From positions 186,001 through 250,000 of the forward strand of contig NZ_MSIF01000006.1 in the NCBI RefSeq assembly GCF_001921215.1: a stretch of 64,000 bases of DNA, written 5' to 3'. Made by a program: the position numbers and the translations under genes. The notes under the pieces were generated by a model. The model made no database searches and was not told the origin of the DNA. It saw nothing but the letters and a program-made list of their open reading frames with translations. This document shows, one piece after another, positions 26,901 through 36,318 of the stretch. The stretch comes from Actinophytocola xinjiangensis. Lineage in GTDB: Bacteria > Actinomycetota > Actinomycetes > Mycobacteriales > Pseudonocardiaceae. The stretch's first letter is position 1; each line of letters opens with the position of its first letter.

Positions 26901-27433
26901 CGCTGACCGTCACGTCCCAGAACGGCGACCTGCAGGGCAGCGTGAACACCGCGCGGAACATCGCACTGCAGGACGTGAACGGGGACTGGACGGCGGAATC
27001 GCGGGTCGTCTTCTCCAGGCCGCTGGCCACGGACAACGAGCAGGGTGGCGTTGTCGCCTACGCCGACGACGACAACTACGTGAAGCTGGCCTGGGAGATG
27101 GGTGACGCGAAGGCGCCGGTCAACAAGCTCCGCGTGGTACTGCTACGGGAGGAGAACGGCGTGGCGACCGCCATGCAGGTCACCGGCGCGGCGGCACAGC
27201 GCCTCGTCGGCGAAGGCGGCGCCATCTGGCTCAGGCTCACGAAGACAGGGAACACCTACAAGGCCTACTACTCGAACGACGGAACCGTCTACAAGTACAT
27301 GGGCACGACGACGCTGGCCACCGAACCGACGAGCGCGGGAATGCTGTCGTTCAATCGCGCCGGAACCTCGACCGACCTCGACGCCGCCTTCGACTACTTC
27401 CGAATCGATAGCCGGGGCGAGTACATCGGATAG
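23957..27433 (+). CDS. Secreted GH67 alpha-glucuronidase with C-terminal ConA-like module
   Basis: 1158 residues from ATG 23957 (GGAGGAGG nine bases upstream; the longer frame from 23813 is not needed). A signal peptide with the LPGTSAAAAP cleavage region precedes the GH67 enzyme: N-terminal domain with GYDGSSMWMRYPRVDDPGLL, catalytic barrel with HRHLNYWETERLYAGND, GFTVKANSEGQPGPQ (catalytic-site Glu region), MWFHHVPWDHRM, and the C-terminal helical domain to about 830. After about 850 come an unusual extension, first a cadherin-like beta domain (LESLTVNGSALASF), then a concanavalin-like module of the GH43 C-terminal type (DEFTSSELGAQWHWVRED). It releases (4-O-methyl)glucuronic acid from xylan fragments. 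The family is commonly intracellular at about 680-700 residues, so the secreted, extended form is notable. Confidence 0.92.
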   Translation: MGTGAGPRQCRGIPVLFVAFLMLVGLLPGTSAAAAPVPEDPYGDGYDGSSMWMRYPRVDDPGLLRRYREAISTVVVENAGRNKAHRHTPNLTMATGSAERLVETTLEAARNELTRGLGGLLDRDVPVWSDRGGQVPDGAVVVGTRDSSTVVRRYVSARDLASVGAEGYLIRSVSRGRHEVTVIAANTDVGALYGTFAFLRHLQTQRPIANLNISGSPKVEHRHLNYWETERLYAGNDELGDGGLGGETGAIFNFAATGASAHLNLPVILDRYIVAARALASVGITGITINNVNANPVYLTRAYIQQEAALADALRPYGIRLAVSANYAAPLDQRFAPDTLTREQLDPTSTEFQGWWNRRARELQAAIPDFIGFTVKANSEGQPGPQDHGKDHGDGANGLAAAVAPLGMTIFWRTFVYNPDVDTDRLKRAYLEFAPIDDEPQPDGTRGRFADNVFLQTKNGPLDFQAREPIHPMFGRMENTNQAIELQITQEYTGQGTMLTYLGPMWEEVLTTDTYATDRQGRLLDKRRVGNIVDGSAQGHRDTAVVGVANLGNADNLTGHHFSQANLFAFGRLAWDWTLDAEDIATDWVRMTWNNRDDVVETIVAMMMGSWEALVSYQTPLGIGHQFEFSNPADHYGPGPSVWFGNDDWSPVHYNKADSVGLGYDRSPTGSDLAAQYFPTLAAKYGDIDTVPENLMMWFHHVPWDHRMRSGRIFWDELVHRYQMGVQYVTGMRHTWDALEPYLDARRFAEVRAKLAKHEADAADWRDTCVNYWQEFSGRPVPVDGGPLSITIDVGGRTFGGFDLSAASYPIPVAAGASPHVTHVSTADTAARYEIISQPAGVPGRAVVRVTKNDFFGPLVKDHVFTMVRDTTLESLTVNGSALASFRADVLAYNAVLPADAGSVPAVAAVASDPAATVAVEQASTPTGQATVTVTNGETSTVYTVRFPTAITGSDEFTSSELGAQWHWVREDAGRWRPGDGALTVTSQNGDLQGSVNTARNIALQDVNGDWTAESRVVFSRPLATDNEQGGVVAYADDDNYVKLAWEMGDAKAPVNKLRVVLLREENGVATAMQVTGAAAQRLVGEGGAIWLRLTKTGNTYKAYYSNDGTVYKYMGTTTLATEPTSAGMLSFNRAGTSTDLDAAFDYFRIDSRGEYIG

Positions 27434-28074
27434 CTCCGCCCAACCAACCGCGGGCACGAATCTGGACTACGCTGTGATCTCATCGAAACTACCGACAGTT
27501 TCGATCAGCGCGGCTGTGGTCGGGTGTCGACGAGGCGACGCAGGGTGTGTTTGTGGTGCTCGGCGACCCAGTACCGCGTGTGCCGAGCCGCTCGACGGCG
27601 TTGTGCGGCGACCGCGTCGCCGACGACCGTTCCCATACCGGCATGGTGTCGAACACCGACACGGCACGATGTTGGTCTTCGCTCATGGTTGGTCAATCCG
27701 TTCTGGTAGTGGTCGGGCGACTCATTCGGCGGGGACGGCCTCGGCGGTCTCCCCGGCGGGGGTCGTGTCCTGGTGTGCGGCCGGCGACTCCGGATCGGTC
27801 AGCAGCGCCCGTACGGCATCGGCCGGCTCCACGAGCGCGGCCGGCGTGAATCGGCTTGACGGTTCCCGCTGATCCGCCAGCGAAACGTGTGGCACCGAGC
27901 ACGCCGGGCTCGTCGGCGACCTGTTCGAGGTCACCCTCGTCAACGACGGCACCATCGGCCACGGCATTGACGCCACCGGGGCCGAGCGGTGGATGCTCGA
28001 CCCCGGTGGCATCGCCCACCGGTGTGGGTGCGCGGATCGCCGGACGGCCCGCTAGCCTTGGAGGGCTTGTGCTG
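27434..28074. other. Gene-poor stretch with coding debris
   Basis: 641 bases between the alpha-glucuronidase and the subtilase without an intact gene. On the minus strand, 27467-27696 shows protein-like pieces in shifting frames (for example RYWVAEHHKHTLRRLVDT). On the plus strand, 27894-28055 is open and reads EHAGLVGDLFEVTLVNDGTI then GHGIDATGAERWMLDPGG before a TAG; it looks like a real protein end, but has no start and I do not recognise it. Probably decayed genes. Confidence 0.4.
27482..27505. repeat. Inverted repeat after alpha-glucuronidase gene
   Basis: ATCGAAACT, six bases, AGTTTCGAT: nine-base perfect arms starting 49 bases after the GH67 stop. It could be a transcription terminator or an operator related to the CGAAACTTTCG palindrome upstream of the same gene. 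Confidence 0.4.
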
Positions 28075-31000
28075 TCAGGGGACTTGGACCGGGACGGTCA
28101 GCTCCTGGTTCTCTCCGCCGTTACCTCTGACCACCACCTCGACGTGGCCGGTGACGCCGGGCGGAAGTCGGTCGGCGTCGAGGGTGGCGGTGATCGATGT
28201 CGCCTTGCGGCCCTGCACCCCGCTGGTCTGGGACAGTTTGAGCCAGGGCGCGGAGGCGAGCAGGTCGTCGCCGGTGGAGTGCTCCAGGATCGCCTCGGTC
28301 GCGAAACCGGTACTGAGGAGCGTGCCGTCGTCGCGGATGTCGGTGCCCCGGAGCAACAGCGGCGTCCCGGCGGCGAGGCGGTGCGCCGCCAGCTCGATGC
28401 ACGATCGCGGGTCCACCCGCACCAGGTACGGCGGCGTCGCGAGAACGCCCCGCGTGGTCTTCCAGAGGGACCCCGACCCGGGTTGGTAGGCCAGGCCGAT
28501 CCCGTCGACGCCGTACATCACACACCGGTTCCGCACGGCTCCGGCATCGGCACTGCGCCACCCGGCCACTGTCAGGATGTCCGTGCCGAGTTCGCGTCGG
28601 GTGTCGGGCCCGGGGTCGAGTTCCACGAAGAACCGGTCAGTGGCCTCGTCGTATGCCAACCCGTTGATGCCACCTTCCTGTGGGATGTCGAACCTCATGG
28701 TCCGGGCCAGTTGGCCGGTGGCGGCCTTGGCACAGAGGATGCCGTTGAAGTTCATGTTGACGACGAAGCAGATCTCCTCCAGGGCGTCGACGAAGGCAAG
28801 GTCCCGCACATCCACTGTGCGGGGGTCGACGCCGAGCGAGCGCATGATCGCCTCGGTCGGGATGGTCCGCCCGGTGGCCACCCCACCGGTGGTGTATTCG
28901 GCGATCCTGTGGGTGCCGTCGAGCTTCGCGAGGGCGACCCACCAGCTGTCGTCGGCCTCCTCGATCGCCATCGAGTACATCCCGAAGGGAATGTTCACCC
29001 TGCGGGTCGCAGTGGCGGGGGCGGCCGAGTCCACCGGGTTGCGGACCGACGCCTGCCAGTCGAACTGCTCCTTGCCCTTGTTCTCGAGCTTGAAGGTGGT
29101 CGACCCGGCGCTCGCCTGGACGGTTCTCACAGTGGGCGTCGCCGAGGTCAGCGACAGGTTGGCGGTGGCGGACGTCTGGGCCGCCGTGATGCCGGCGGTC
29201 GCGGTGGCCGACCGGGTCGGGTAGCCACCGGGTTTCATCGCCGAGACGGTGTAGCGCTGCCCGGTGAAGATCTCCGCGCGGTACCGGCCGCGCGAGTCGG
29301 TGCGGTAACGCCACCGCAGCCGCCCGTGGTCGTCCACGATGTCGACCGACGCTCCCGCGATCGGCTTACGGGTCGCGGCGTCGGTGACGGTGCCCTGCAC
29401 CAGGCCCGTGTCGGGAAGATCGATCCGCATCTGCGTGTCGTTGGTCCGCCATTGCCAGTTTCCGGCGTGCGGGTCCTGGATGTAGTCGGTTGTGCAGCAG
29501 GCCATGGTGGTGGGGCTGCCGCTGCTGCCGGTCATGAAGACCACTTTGCCGCCGGTCATCGACTCGGGCACCTCAGTGTCGACGCGATCGGCACCGATGG
29601 TGATGTCGCCGCCCTCGTACAGGACGACGGCGAGGTCGATCCTCGAGGTGGTCTTGGCGACCACGAAGTTGTGGAACTCGACGGTGAACGTCCGGTGCGG
29701 CGCGCTGCCGGCCGTCGCGGTCCGCACCTCCGCACCTTCCACCAGCCACAACAGGTCATCGAGCTGAATTCTGGGAGTCGGTGCGCAGTTGTCGTCGGGC
29801 CGGATCGCATGCCAGCGCGGTTCGTCGACACAGAAGCCGAGTTCGGTAATCCCGGTGGTGTGGTTCTTCACCTCGACCTTCGTCGTGGGGTAGCCCTGAT
29901 ACCGGAACTCGAACGGAAGTGCGAGTTCGGCCGACACCGCATTGTGGGCGTCAGGGTTCGGCGTCAGTTCGACCCGGTCCGTTCCTGGTGTCCAGGTGCG
30001 CTTCTCGACGACGCAGTCGTAGCCATACGGCGTGCCGATCTGGGACATGGTTCGACCGTCGATCGCGCGCCGCGGGACCACGACCGGCCCGAGCGACACG
30101 TCCGCGTCCACCAGGTCGACGCTGCGGAAGATCTTCCGGTCGCCGCAGATGCCCGCGTCGATCGAGACCAGGTGCGTGCGCGGGGCCGGCACGTTCTTGA
30201 TCGTGTAGTTGCCGTCGAGGTCGGTGGTCGCCCCGTAGACCGAGCCGGCCACCGTCACGCTGGCGTTCGGCAGGCCGGTCCCGTTGCTCTCGTCGACGAC
30301 CCGGCCGGTGATCGTGTAGCCGGGTAACGCCACCAACGACACCGCCAGGGTGGCGGTGCCACCGGCGGTGACGGTCACGGTCTCGGTGGCCTCCTCGAAT
30401 CCGAAGGCCGTCACTGTGGCGCTGTACTCACCCGCCGGAATCTTGAGGGTGAACGCGCCGGTGTCGTCGGAACGGGACGAGCGGACGGTCGAACCCGCGG
30501 TGAGCTGGATGGTGGCGCCGGGCACAGCCGCACCGGACGTGCTCGCGACGGTGCCCGTGAGCGTGCCGAACGAACCCTGGTCCGTCTCCTCAAGCAGTGC
30601 CATCGCGTCGAGCCGGCCCTCGCCGTAGACATTGTTGTCCTCGGCGGTGCCGCCGCACTGGGCGTCCGCGGTGTCGACGGCCGTCGAGTCCAGCAACTGC
30701 CGGGTGCCCGCCACATCGCCGACCAGGGCGGGGTCTGCCGCCCAGAGCAGCGCGATCGCACCGGCGACGTGCGGCGCGGCCATCGAGGTGCCGTTGAAGA
30801 GGGCGTAGCGGCCCCCCGGCACGCTGGACCGGACGTTCACGCCCGGCGCCGAGATGTTCGGCTTGATCTCGCCGTCCTGCCCGGCGCCGCGGGAGGAGAA
30901 CGGGGCGATGGTGTTGTTCACGTCGTAGGCGCCGACCGAGTAGTTGATGGTGCGGGAGCCGGGGGAGCTGGAGGTCGCGCAGTCCGGGCCGTTGTTGCCG

Positions 31001-32064
31001 TTGGACCACACCCCGAAGATGCCCGCGTCGGCCCAGGCCTGCTGGATGTCCTCCATGAACGGGTCGTTGGACGGGACCCTCGATCCCCACGAGTTGTTGA
31101 TGATGTCGGGTCGCTTGCTCGGGTCGGGGGCGGTGCCGTCGACCTTCGTCGGTGCGAGCATCCACTGGGCCGAGGCGATCAGGTCGGTGTCGGAGCAGAT
31201 CGCGCACCCGTTCGCGGCGATCCAGGTCGCGCCAGGGGCCACACCGGTCCGGTTGGCGGCACCGTCGTCACCGACCATCGTGCCGACGGTGTGGGTGCCG
31301 TGGCCGCTGCTGTCGGTCGGGGAACCGGAAACGCCGGAGGCGTCGAACCAGTTGTAGTCGTGGCTGAACGTGCCGTCGTTGTGGTAGCCGCGGTAGGAAC
31401 TGGCCAGGGCGGGGTGGTCGAACTGCACACCCGTGTCGAGGCTGCCGATGACGATTCCGTCGCCGCGTACCCCGTAGTCCCGCCACACCTGATCGGCCCG
31501 GATGTTCTTCACTCCCCATTCGGGCTCGGCCTCGGCGTTGACGCCGACCCGGCTCTCGCTGGGTTCCGAGGAGACCGGGGCCGGGGGCTGGTACTCCTGC
31601 GGCGGGAGGATCCGGTCGACGCCCGGGTCGGCGGCCAGGGCGTGGGCCAGGCCCAGTGAGCCGTCCTCGACCCGGACCGCGTTGGTGATCCAGACGGAGG
31701 TGTACTCGACCTTCGCTTTCTTCAACCGCGCGATCGTCGCGGCCTGGCTGTCCTTCGCGGTGGCACGCAGCCGGTCCACCACCAGCGCGCCCCGGTTGTC
31801 CCAGGACCGCACATCCCGGGCGGCGGTGGTGTCCGCATCGGCGGTGAAGGTGATCCAGAAGTCCTGCGCCTCGTCGGGCGCGGCCGCGAACCTCTTGGTC
31901 AGGTCCGGTCCGATCTTGTCAGCGGCCGTTGTCCCGCTGCCCGGTTCGGCCACCGCTCCCGCGACCGGGGGCGACACCGCCACCAGCAGGGAGAGCGTCA
32001 GGCCGGCCACGGACAGCGCGGTCATGACACGCGCTGTGCGGCGCGGCGGATGGTGAGTTCTCAT
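28075..32064 (-). CDS. Large secreted S8 subtilisin-like serine protease
   Basis: 1329 residues. Signal peptide (1-37, ending PPVAGAVA), an I9-like propeptide (about 60-160), then a peptidase S8 domain with the triad D near 211 (GSLDTGVQFDHP), H near 254 (SSGHGTHTVG) and S near 427 (FNGTSMAAPHVAGA), plus the oxyanion NNSWGS region. After the protease come two carboxypeptidase-regulatory-like beta domains (about 500-680, GTLTGTVAS and YTITGRVVDESNGTGLPNAS), a middle beta region, a third such domain (GLVQGTVTDAATRKPIAGAS) and a C-terminal propeller-like part to 1329. It resembles bacillopeptidase F-type multidomain proteases. Likely degrades extracellular protein; no wall anchor is visible. Confidence 0.9.
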   Translation of the reverse strand: MRTHHPPRRTARVMTALSVAGLTLSLLVAVSPPVAGAVAEPGSGTTAADKIGPDLTKRFAAAPDEAQDFWITFTADADTTAARDVRSWDNRGALVVDRLRATAKDSQAATIARLKKAKVEYTSVWITNAVRVEDGSLGLAHALAADPGVDRILPPQEYQPPAPVSSEPSESRVGVNAEAEPEWGVKNIRADQVWRDYGVRGDGIVIGSLDTGVQFDHPALASSYRGYHNDGTFSHDYNWFDASGVSGSPTDSSGHGTHTVGTMVGDDGAANRTGVAPGATWIAANGCAICSDTDLIASAQWMLAPTKVDGTAPDPSKRPDIINNSWGSRVPSNDPFMEDIQQAWADAGIFGVWSNGNNGPDCATSSSPGSRTINYSVGAYDVNNTIAPFSSRGAGQDGEIKPNISAPGVNVRSSVPGGRYALFNGTSMAAPHVAGAIALLWAADPALVGDVAGTRQLLDSTAVDTADAQCGGTAEDNNVYGEGRLDAMALLEETDQGSFGTLTGTVASTSGAAVPGATIQLTAGSTVRSSRSDDTGAFTLKIPAGEYSATVTAFGFEEATETVTVTAGGTATLAVSLVALPGYTITGRVVDESNGTGLPNASVTVAGSVYGATTDLDGNYTIKNVPAPRTHLVSIDAGICGDRKIFRSVDLVDADVSLGPVVVPRRAIDGRTMSQIGTPYGYDCVVEKRTWTPGTDRVELTPNPDAHNAVSAELALPFEFRYQGYPTTKVEVKNHTTGITELGFCVDEPRWHAIRPDDNCAPTPRIQLDDLLWLVEGAEVRTATAGSAPHRTFTVEFHNFVVAKTTSRIDLAVVLYEGGDITIGADRVDTEVPESMTGGKVVFMTGSSGSPTTMACCTTDYIQDPHAGNWQWRTNDTQMRIDLPDTGLVQGTVTDAATRKPIAGASVDIVDDHGRLRWRYRTDSRGRYRAEIFTGQRYTVSAMKPGGYPTRSATATAGITAAQTSATANLSLTSATPTVRTVQASAGSTTFKLENKGKEQFDWQASVRNPVDSAAPATATRRVNIPFGMYSMAIEEADDSWWVALAKLDGTHRIAEYTTGGVATGRTIPTEAIMRSLGVDPRTVDVRDLAFVDALEEICFVVNMNFNGILCAKAATGQLARTMRFDIPQEGGINGLAYDEATDRFFVELDPGPDTRRELGTDILTVAGWRSADAGAVRNRCVMYGVDGIGLAYQPGSGSLWKTTRGVLATPPYLVRVDPRSCIELAAHRLAAGTPLLLRGTDIRDDGTLLSTGFATEAILEHSTGDDLLASAPWLKLSQTSGVQGRKATSITATLDADRLPPGVTGHVEVVVRGNGGENQELTVPVQVP

Positions 32065-32139
32065 GGATCCGGAGAATCCCCGAGCTCACCCGACCGGTCG
32101 AGCGGTCAGATGACCTATTAGTTATGACCTACCGGCCGG

Positions 32140-35118
32140 TCACCTGGCAGGCACCTGGCCGCCCGGCTTCTGCCCGGCCGGCGACGGCGGCCGGATCAGC
32201 CCCGCGTGCGTGGCGGCCACGACCAGGGCGGTCCGCGAGGCCACGCCCGTCTTCTGCATCGCCTTCGACAGATGTTGGCCAACGGTCCGTGGGCTGATGA
32301 ACAGGGCGACGGCGATCTCCTTGTTCGTCATCCCGCGGGCCGCGTGTTCGATCACCTGGATCTCCCGAGGCGACAGTTCGTCACCGTAACCCTGCGGGCC
32401 GCGGCGCCAGGTCCGGGCGATCTCCACGTTGTACTCACGCAGCGTGTACACCACCCGGTCGGCGTCCCAGCTCGCTCCCAGGTCCCGCAACCGCTGCTCG
32501 GTCTCGCGCAGCAGGGCGACCGCCTCCGACAGCTCGCCTGCGGCGAGCAGGCACCGACTCTGGCGTTCGGCGGCGAGCAAGGCGTCGTACGGGCGTGGCA
32601 ACTCGGCCCACTGCCGGGCCGCGTCACAGAACAGCCGGGCCGCTCCGACCGGGTCGCGGCCCTGGACGAGCAACCCTCGGCAGACGGTGAGCGCAGCTGC
32701 CGACGCCGGGATCCGGCGGCCGCGGTGCCAGTCCGCCACCGCGTCGATCAGGCGCTGGGCCTCCTGCCCTCGGCCGGCGGCGAGGAGGCTCTCCACGTGC
32801 ACGCCGAGGATGTCGGCCGACCAGTGCCAGACCGCCTTGTCGGCGACGACCGCCAGCACCGGTTCGGTGACCCGCAGGGCGTCGTCGACCCGGCGCCGGC
32901 CGAGCAGCAGCCGGGCCAGCGCGCCAGGCGCGATCGTGTGCTGCGGCATGAGGACGGCACCGGCGCCGTTGTCGACCGCGGCCCGCAGGTGCCGTTCGGC
33001 GACCGTGTGGGAGCCGGTGGCGATGGCCAGCTGGCCGGCCACCGCGTAGGCCCACATCCGCTCGTCCCGCCGGACGGCGCGGAAGGCGAGCGCGGTCGCC
33101 TCCTCGAGCAGTCCGTCCCAGTTGCCGGTGTGCCACCGCAAGCCGGCATCGACCACCTGCACGCTGAGGGCCAGTGCTGGCAGACTCGCGCCCGTGTCCG
33201 CCATGATCCGCCCGGCGTCGTCGAGCAGGTGACGGACGGCGGGACAGCGACCCCAGGCCAGGGTGGCGATGGCGTGGTCCACGATCCGGGACGCTGTCGC
33301 GGCCCGTTGCGACGGTGTCAACCCCGCTGAGGGTTCCGGCCCTGGCCAGGCCGCCTCCTCACCGAACAACAGCAACAACGTTGACCGGTGCGCGGCGGTG
33401 GCTGCCCGCTCCACCGGGCTGCCCGCCGCGGTGACCAGGTCGGTGGCCCGGGTCAGCCACCGCAGATGCCGCTCGGGCGCCCAGCCGGGCGTGAACGGGA
33501 AGGCGAGGTTGAGCATCGACCGGACCGCGAGGTCGGGGCGGTGGACTTCGAGGTCCGGTACCGACGCCTCGAACTCGGCGATCGCCTCGCGGGCCCGGCC
33601 GGCGCTCCACAGCGCCCGGCCCAGCCGCAGCCGCAACTCGCCCCGCTCCCCCGGGCCGCAGTCCACCGACCCGAGCAGCTCCCGGACCGCCGTCATCACC
33701 CGGTCGGCAAACCCCCCGAGTGCGTCCTCGCCGTAGAACCAGGCGTCACCCAGCTTGTCGACGAGCCGCAGGTGCCGGTCGATCGGGTGGTTCGCCTCCT
33801 CGACCAGTTCGAGCAGTGTGAGGAAGGCACCGCGGCCGTCGCCCGCGGCGACCGCCCGATCGGCGCTCGCCTCGCCGTAGCGGCACCAGGCCTCGATGTC
33901 GCCGGCGCCGCGGGAGTGCCTGGCCAGTTGGTCCAGGGCCTGCGGGTGATGGCGCCGCAGTGACTCCGCGGCCCGGGCGTGCCGGGTCCGCACCCCGGAC
34001 GGCGGGACCGTGTCGAGCACCGCACGGGCGGACAGCGCGTGCCGGAAACCGTAGGTGGCGACACCGGTTTCGCCGAGGATTCCGGACTTCAGCGCCGCGT
34101 CCAGGGCCAGTTCGCCTTGCTCCGGCCGCAGGGCCGCCACCTCGGCGAGGACGGTCCCGTCGGCGGGATGGGCCAGCACCGCGGCGGCCTCCAGCAGCCG
34201 CACGGCCTCCGGTGGCAGCCGGGACAGCCGTTCCCGCACCGAGTCGGCGATGGTGCGGGGAACAGTCAACTGCGACAACACCTGTCGGTTCACGGTGCCC
34301 GTGGAGAGCGGACCGGCGTCGCGGTCCCGCAGCAGCCGCACCGTCGCCTCGACGGCCAGTGGAACACCATCGGTGTGGTCGTGGATGAGAGCCGCGAGTT
34401 CCTCGGAAACCCCGTCGCCACCCAGCACGTCGTCGATCAGCCGGCGGGCCTGATCGACGTCGAGCGGGCCGGGCGCGACCCGGAGCAGGGCGTGCGACTC
34501 CGGCATGCGGGAGGTCAGCCCCCACAGCAGGGAGTCCCGGTCGACGTCCGCCGGCCGGTAGGTGACGATCAGCGAGCACTCGCTGTCCAGGTCGCTGGCC
34601 AGCAGCAGCAGCCATTCGATGGTCGCCCGGTCGGCCCACTGCGCGTTCTCGATGACGACGAGGTCAGCACCCAGCCGCGCCACCAGCTCGGTGAGCGCCC
34701 GCAACAGGCGGTGCCGGGTGGCGGCACTGTCGTCCAGCGGTTCCGGCGCCGAGGGCAGTTCACCCGCCCACTCGGGAAACAGCGGGAGCAGCGCGCCGCA
34801 GAGGTTGCTCAGGCCGAAGGACCGCAGGTCGGCGTGCCCGAGCCGGTCGCGGAGCCGACGCACCCCGTCGACAGCCGCGCCCAGCGGGAACGGCCGATCC
34901 AGCGGCGGACAGACGCCGACCACCTGGCGGCGCTCGGCGACGTCCGGATGCCCAAGCACCTCGCGCAGCAACCGTGTCTTGCCGATGCCCGGTTCGCCCT
35001 CGATCAGCACCAGCGTGGGGCCGGCCACGATGGCCTCGACCATGCGCGCCACGAGGTCGTCACGACCGGTGACGGGCCACGCCGGCGGCGACGGTTCGCG
35101 CTGCGACTGGGGCTGCAT
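32140..35118 (-). CDS. LAL-type LuxR-family ATP-binding transcriptional regulator
   Basis: 992 residues from ATG 35118 (AGAGGA seven bases upstream). An N-terminal AAA ATPase domain with Walker A EGEPGIGKT (41-48) and Walker B LVVIENAQWAD is followed by a long helical/TPR-like middle. A C-terminal LuxR helix-turn-helix reads LSPREIQVIEHAARGMTNKE and ends HLSKAMQKTGVASRT. Large ATP-binding LuxR regulators of this type activate biosynthetic or catabolic genes in response to a ligand. It is divergent from the metallophosphoesterase gene and 75 bases from the subtilase gene start, which it may control. Confidence 0.9.
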   Translation of the reverse strand: MQPQSQREPSPPAWPVTGRDDLVARMVEAIVAGPTLVLIEGEPGIGKTRLLREVLGHPDVAERRQVVGVCPPLDRPFPLGAAVDGVRRLRDRLGHADLRSFGLSNLCGALLPLFPEWAGELPSAPEPLDDSAATRHRLLRALTELVARLGADLVVIENAQWADRATIEWLLLLASDLDSECSLIVTYRPADVDRDSLLWGLTSRMPESHALLRVAPGPLDVDQARRLIDDVLGGDGVSEELAALIHDHTDGVPLAVEATVRLLRDRDAGPLSTGTVNRQVLSQLTVPRTIADSVRERLSRLPPEAVRLLEAAAVLAHPADGTVLAEVAALRPEQGELALDAALKSGILGETGVATYGFRHALSARAVLDTVPPSGVRTRHARAAESLRRHHPQALDQLARHSRGAGDIEAWCRYGEASADRAVAAGDGRGAFLTLLELVEEANHPIDRHLRLVDKLGDAWFYGEDALGGFADRVMTAVRELLGSVDCGPGERGELRLRLGRALWSAGRAREAIAEFEASVPDLEVHRPDLAVRSMLNLAFPFTPGWAPERHLRWLTRATDLVTAAGSPVERAATAAHRSTLLLLFGEEAAWPGPEPSAGLTPSQRAATASRIVDHAIATLAWGRCPAVRHLLDDAGRIMADTGASLPALALSVQVVDAGLRWHTGNWDGLLEEATALAFRAVRRDERMWAYAVAGQLAIATGSHTVAERHLRAAVDNGAGAVLMPQHTIAPGALARLLLGRRRVDDALRVTEPVLAVVADKAVWHWSADILGVHVESLLAAGRGQEAQRLIDAVADWHRGRRIPASAAALTVCRGLLVQGRDPVGAARLFCDAARQWAELPRPYDALLAAERQSRCLLAAGELSEAVALLRETEQRLRDLGASWDADRVVYTLREYNVEIARTWRRGPQGYGDELSPREIQVIEHAARGMTNKEIAVALFISPRTVGQHLSKAMQKTGVASRTALVVAATHAGLIRPPSPAGQKPGGQVPAR

Positions 35119-35435
35119 ACCGCGTCCTCTCCGACAGAATCCGCTGGTCGTCAGCCCATCAAAGCCCGTGACCGTCGTCAGCACCAGAGTCGACAGCCGT
35201 GACCGCCTGATGCGGGTGATGATCCTCACAGGAGGTGGGTGGACCTCGACGACGGCCAGCCGGACACCCCCAAACACCCGACGCGGCAAACGCTGCCAAC
35301 CCCTCGGTGGGACGTCGTGGCCGCACGATCCGGTCCGGTGCCGGCCGAGTCGGGTCCGGAGGCGACCTCGCGGCCGGGGCAAGCGGTGCGAGGGTCCGTA
35401 CGCTGGACGGTGTCGGGAAGTTCTCGGGAGTGACG
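35119..35435. other. Divergent upstream region of LAL regulator and phosphoesterase
   Basis: 317 bases without a convincing gene. It holds the promoters of both flanking genes. An AGGAGGTG at about 35230 precedes a short open frame (35239-35433, 64 codons) with no recognisable protein character; I see no clear operator. Confidence 0.35.
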
Positions 35436-36254
35436 ATGGGAAGAGTCGCCGCGGTCGGCGATGTCGGAGGGCATGCGGACCAGTTGCGTCAGGCCCTGAA
35501 CTGGCTGGGTGCCGACGGCGGGGGGCGGCTGCCTCCCGATCTCGTGGTGATCCAGGTCGGTGATCTCGTCGATCGTGGCCCGGACAGCGCGGGGGTGCTC
35601 GACATCGTGGAGAGGCTGCTGGACGAGCAGCCTCGTCAGTGGATCCAGCTCCTCGGCAACCACGAATCGCAGTACCTGCCCGGCGCGGCCGTGTTCTGGC
35701 CCGATCCCCTCGGCGAGGAGGGTGTGGCCCGGCTTCGCGGATGGTGGGCGGGCGAGCGCGTGCGAGTGGCCGCCGCCGTTCGCACAGCCGACGGTGACGA
35801 GTTGCTGGTGACCCACGCCGGGCTGACCCTCAGCGGCTGGCAGGAACTGGGCGAACCCAGGTCGGCGGTCCTGGCGGCGGAGTTGCTCAACGAGTGCCCG
35901 GAGTTGATCTGGCGCACCGGCGAACACGCGCGCGACGACGGGGCGGGTCCCCTGTGGGCGGAGTCCGGCGCGGCACTGCACGAACCCTGGATGGCCTACC
36001 GGGGCATCGTGCCGTTCGGTCAGCTCCACGGGCACTCGACCGTCGTGCGTTTCGCCGACCAACGCTGGCGCTGCACGGGCAGGGTCCGCCAGCGCGCGGC
36101 CGTCGACTGGCACGCCCGGCACGTCCGGGTGCGCGTCGGAGGACGCCTGTTCATCGGCGTCGATCCGGGGCACGGCCGAACCGGCGCCGCCCACTGGCAA
36201 CCGTTGGTCTTCGACGACGCCACTGTCCACGCCGCGACACCCAGCCCGCGCTGA
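35436..36254 (+). CDS. Metallophosphoesterase (Ser/Thr phosphatase-like)
   Basis: 272 residues. The calcineurin-like metal-binding motifs are in order: VGDVGGH (near residue 8), VGDLVDRG (about 45), LGNHE (about 78), THAGLT (about 137) and LHGHS (about 203). The arrangement fits PPP-type/Ap4A-hydrolase-like phosphoesterases that use two metal ions. The ATG at 35436 was chosen because it immediately precedes the first motif; the frame is open upstream but without protein character. Cytoplasmic; natural substrate unknown. Confidence 0.85.
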   Translation: MGRVAAVGDVGGHADQLRQALNWLGADGGGRLPPDLVVIQVGDLVDRGPDSAGVLDIVERLLDEQPRQWIQLLGNHESQYLPGAAVFWPDPLGEEGVARLRGWWAGERVRVAAAVRTADGDELLVTHAGLTLSGWQELGEPRSAVLAAELLNECPELIWRTGEHARDDGAGPLWAESGAALHEPWMAYRGIVPFGQLHGHSTVVRFADQRWRCTGRVRQRAAVDWHARHVRVRVGGRLFIGVDPGHGRTGAAHWQPLVFDDATVHAATPSPR

Positions 36255-36318
36255 ACGATCGGGTCGGGAAGGTTCGTCAAAGGTCAGCCACGTCACGGAA
36301 GCCGCCCCGACCGATCCC

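Noticed and set aside
35239-35433. Small plus-strand open frame preceded by an AGGAGGTG
   Set aside because: The ribosome-site spacing is only three bases and the 64-residue product is Pro/Arg/Ser-rich with no recognisable features.
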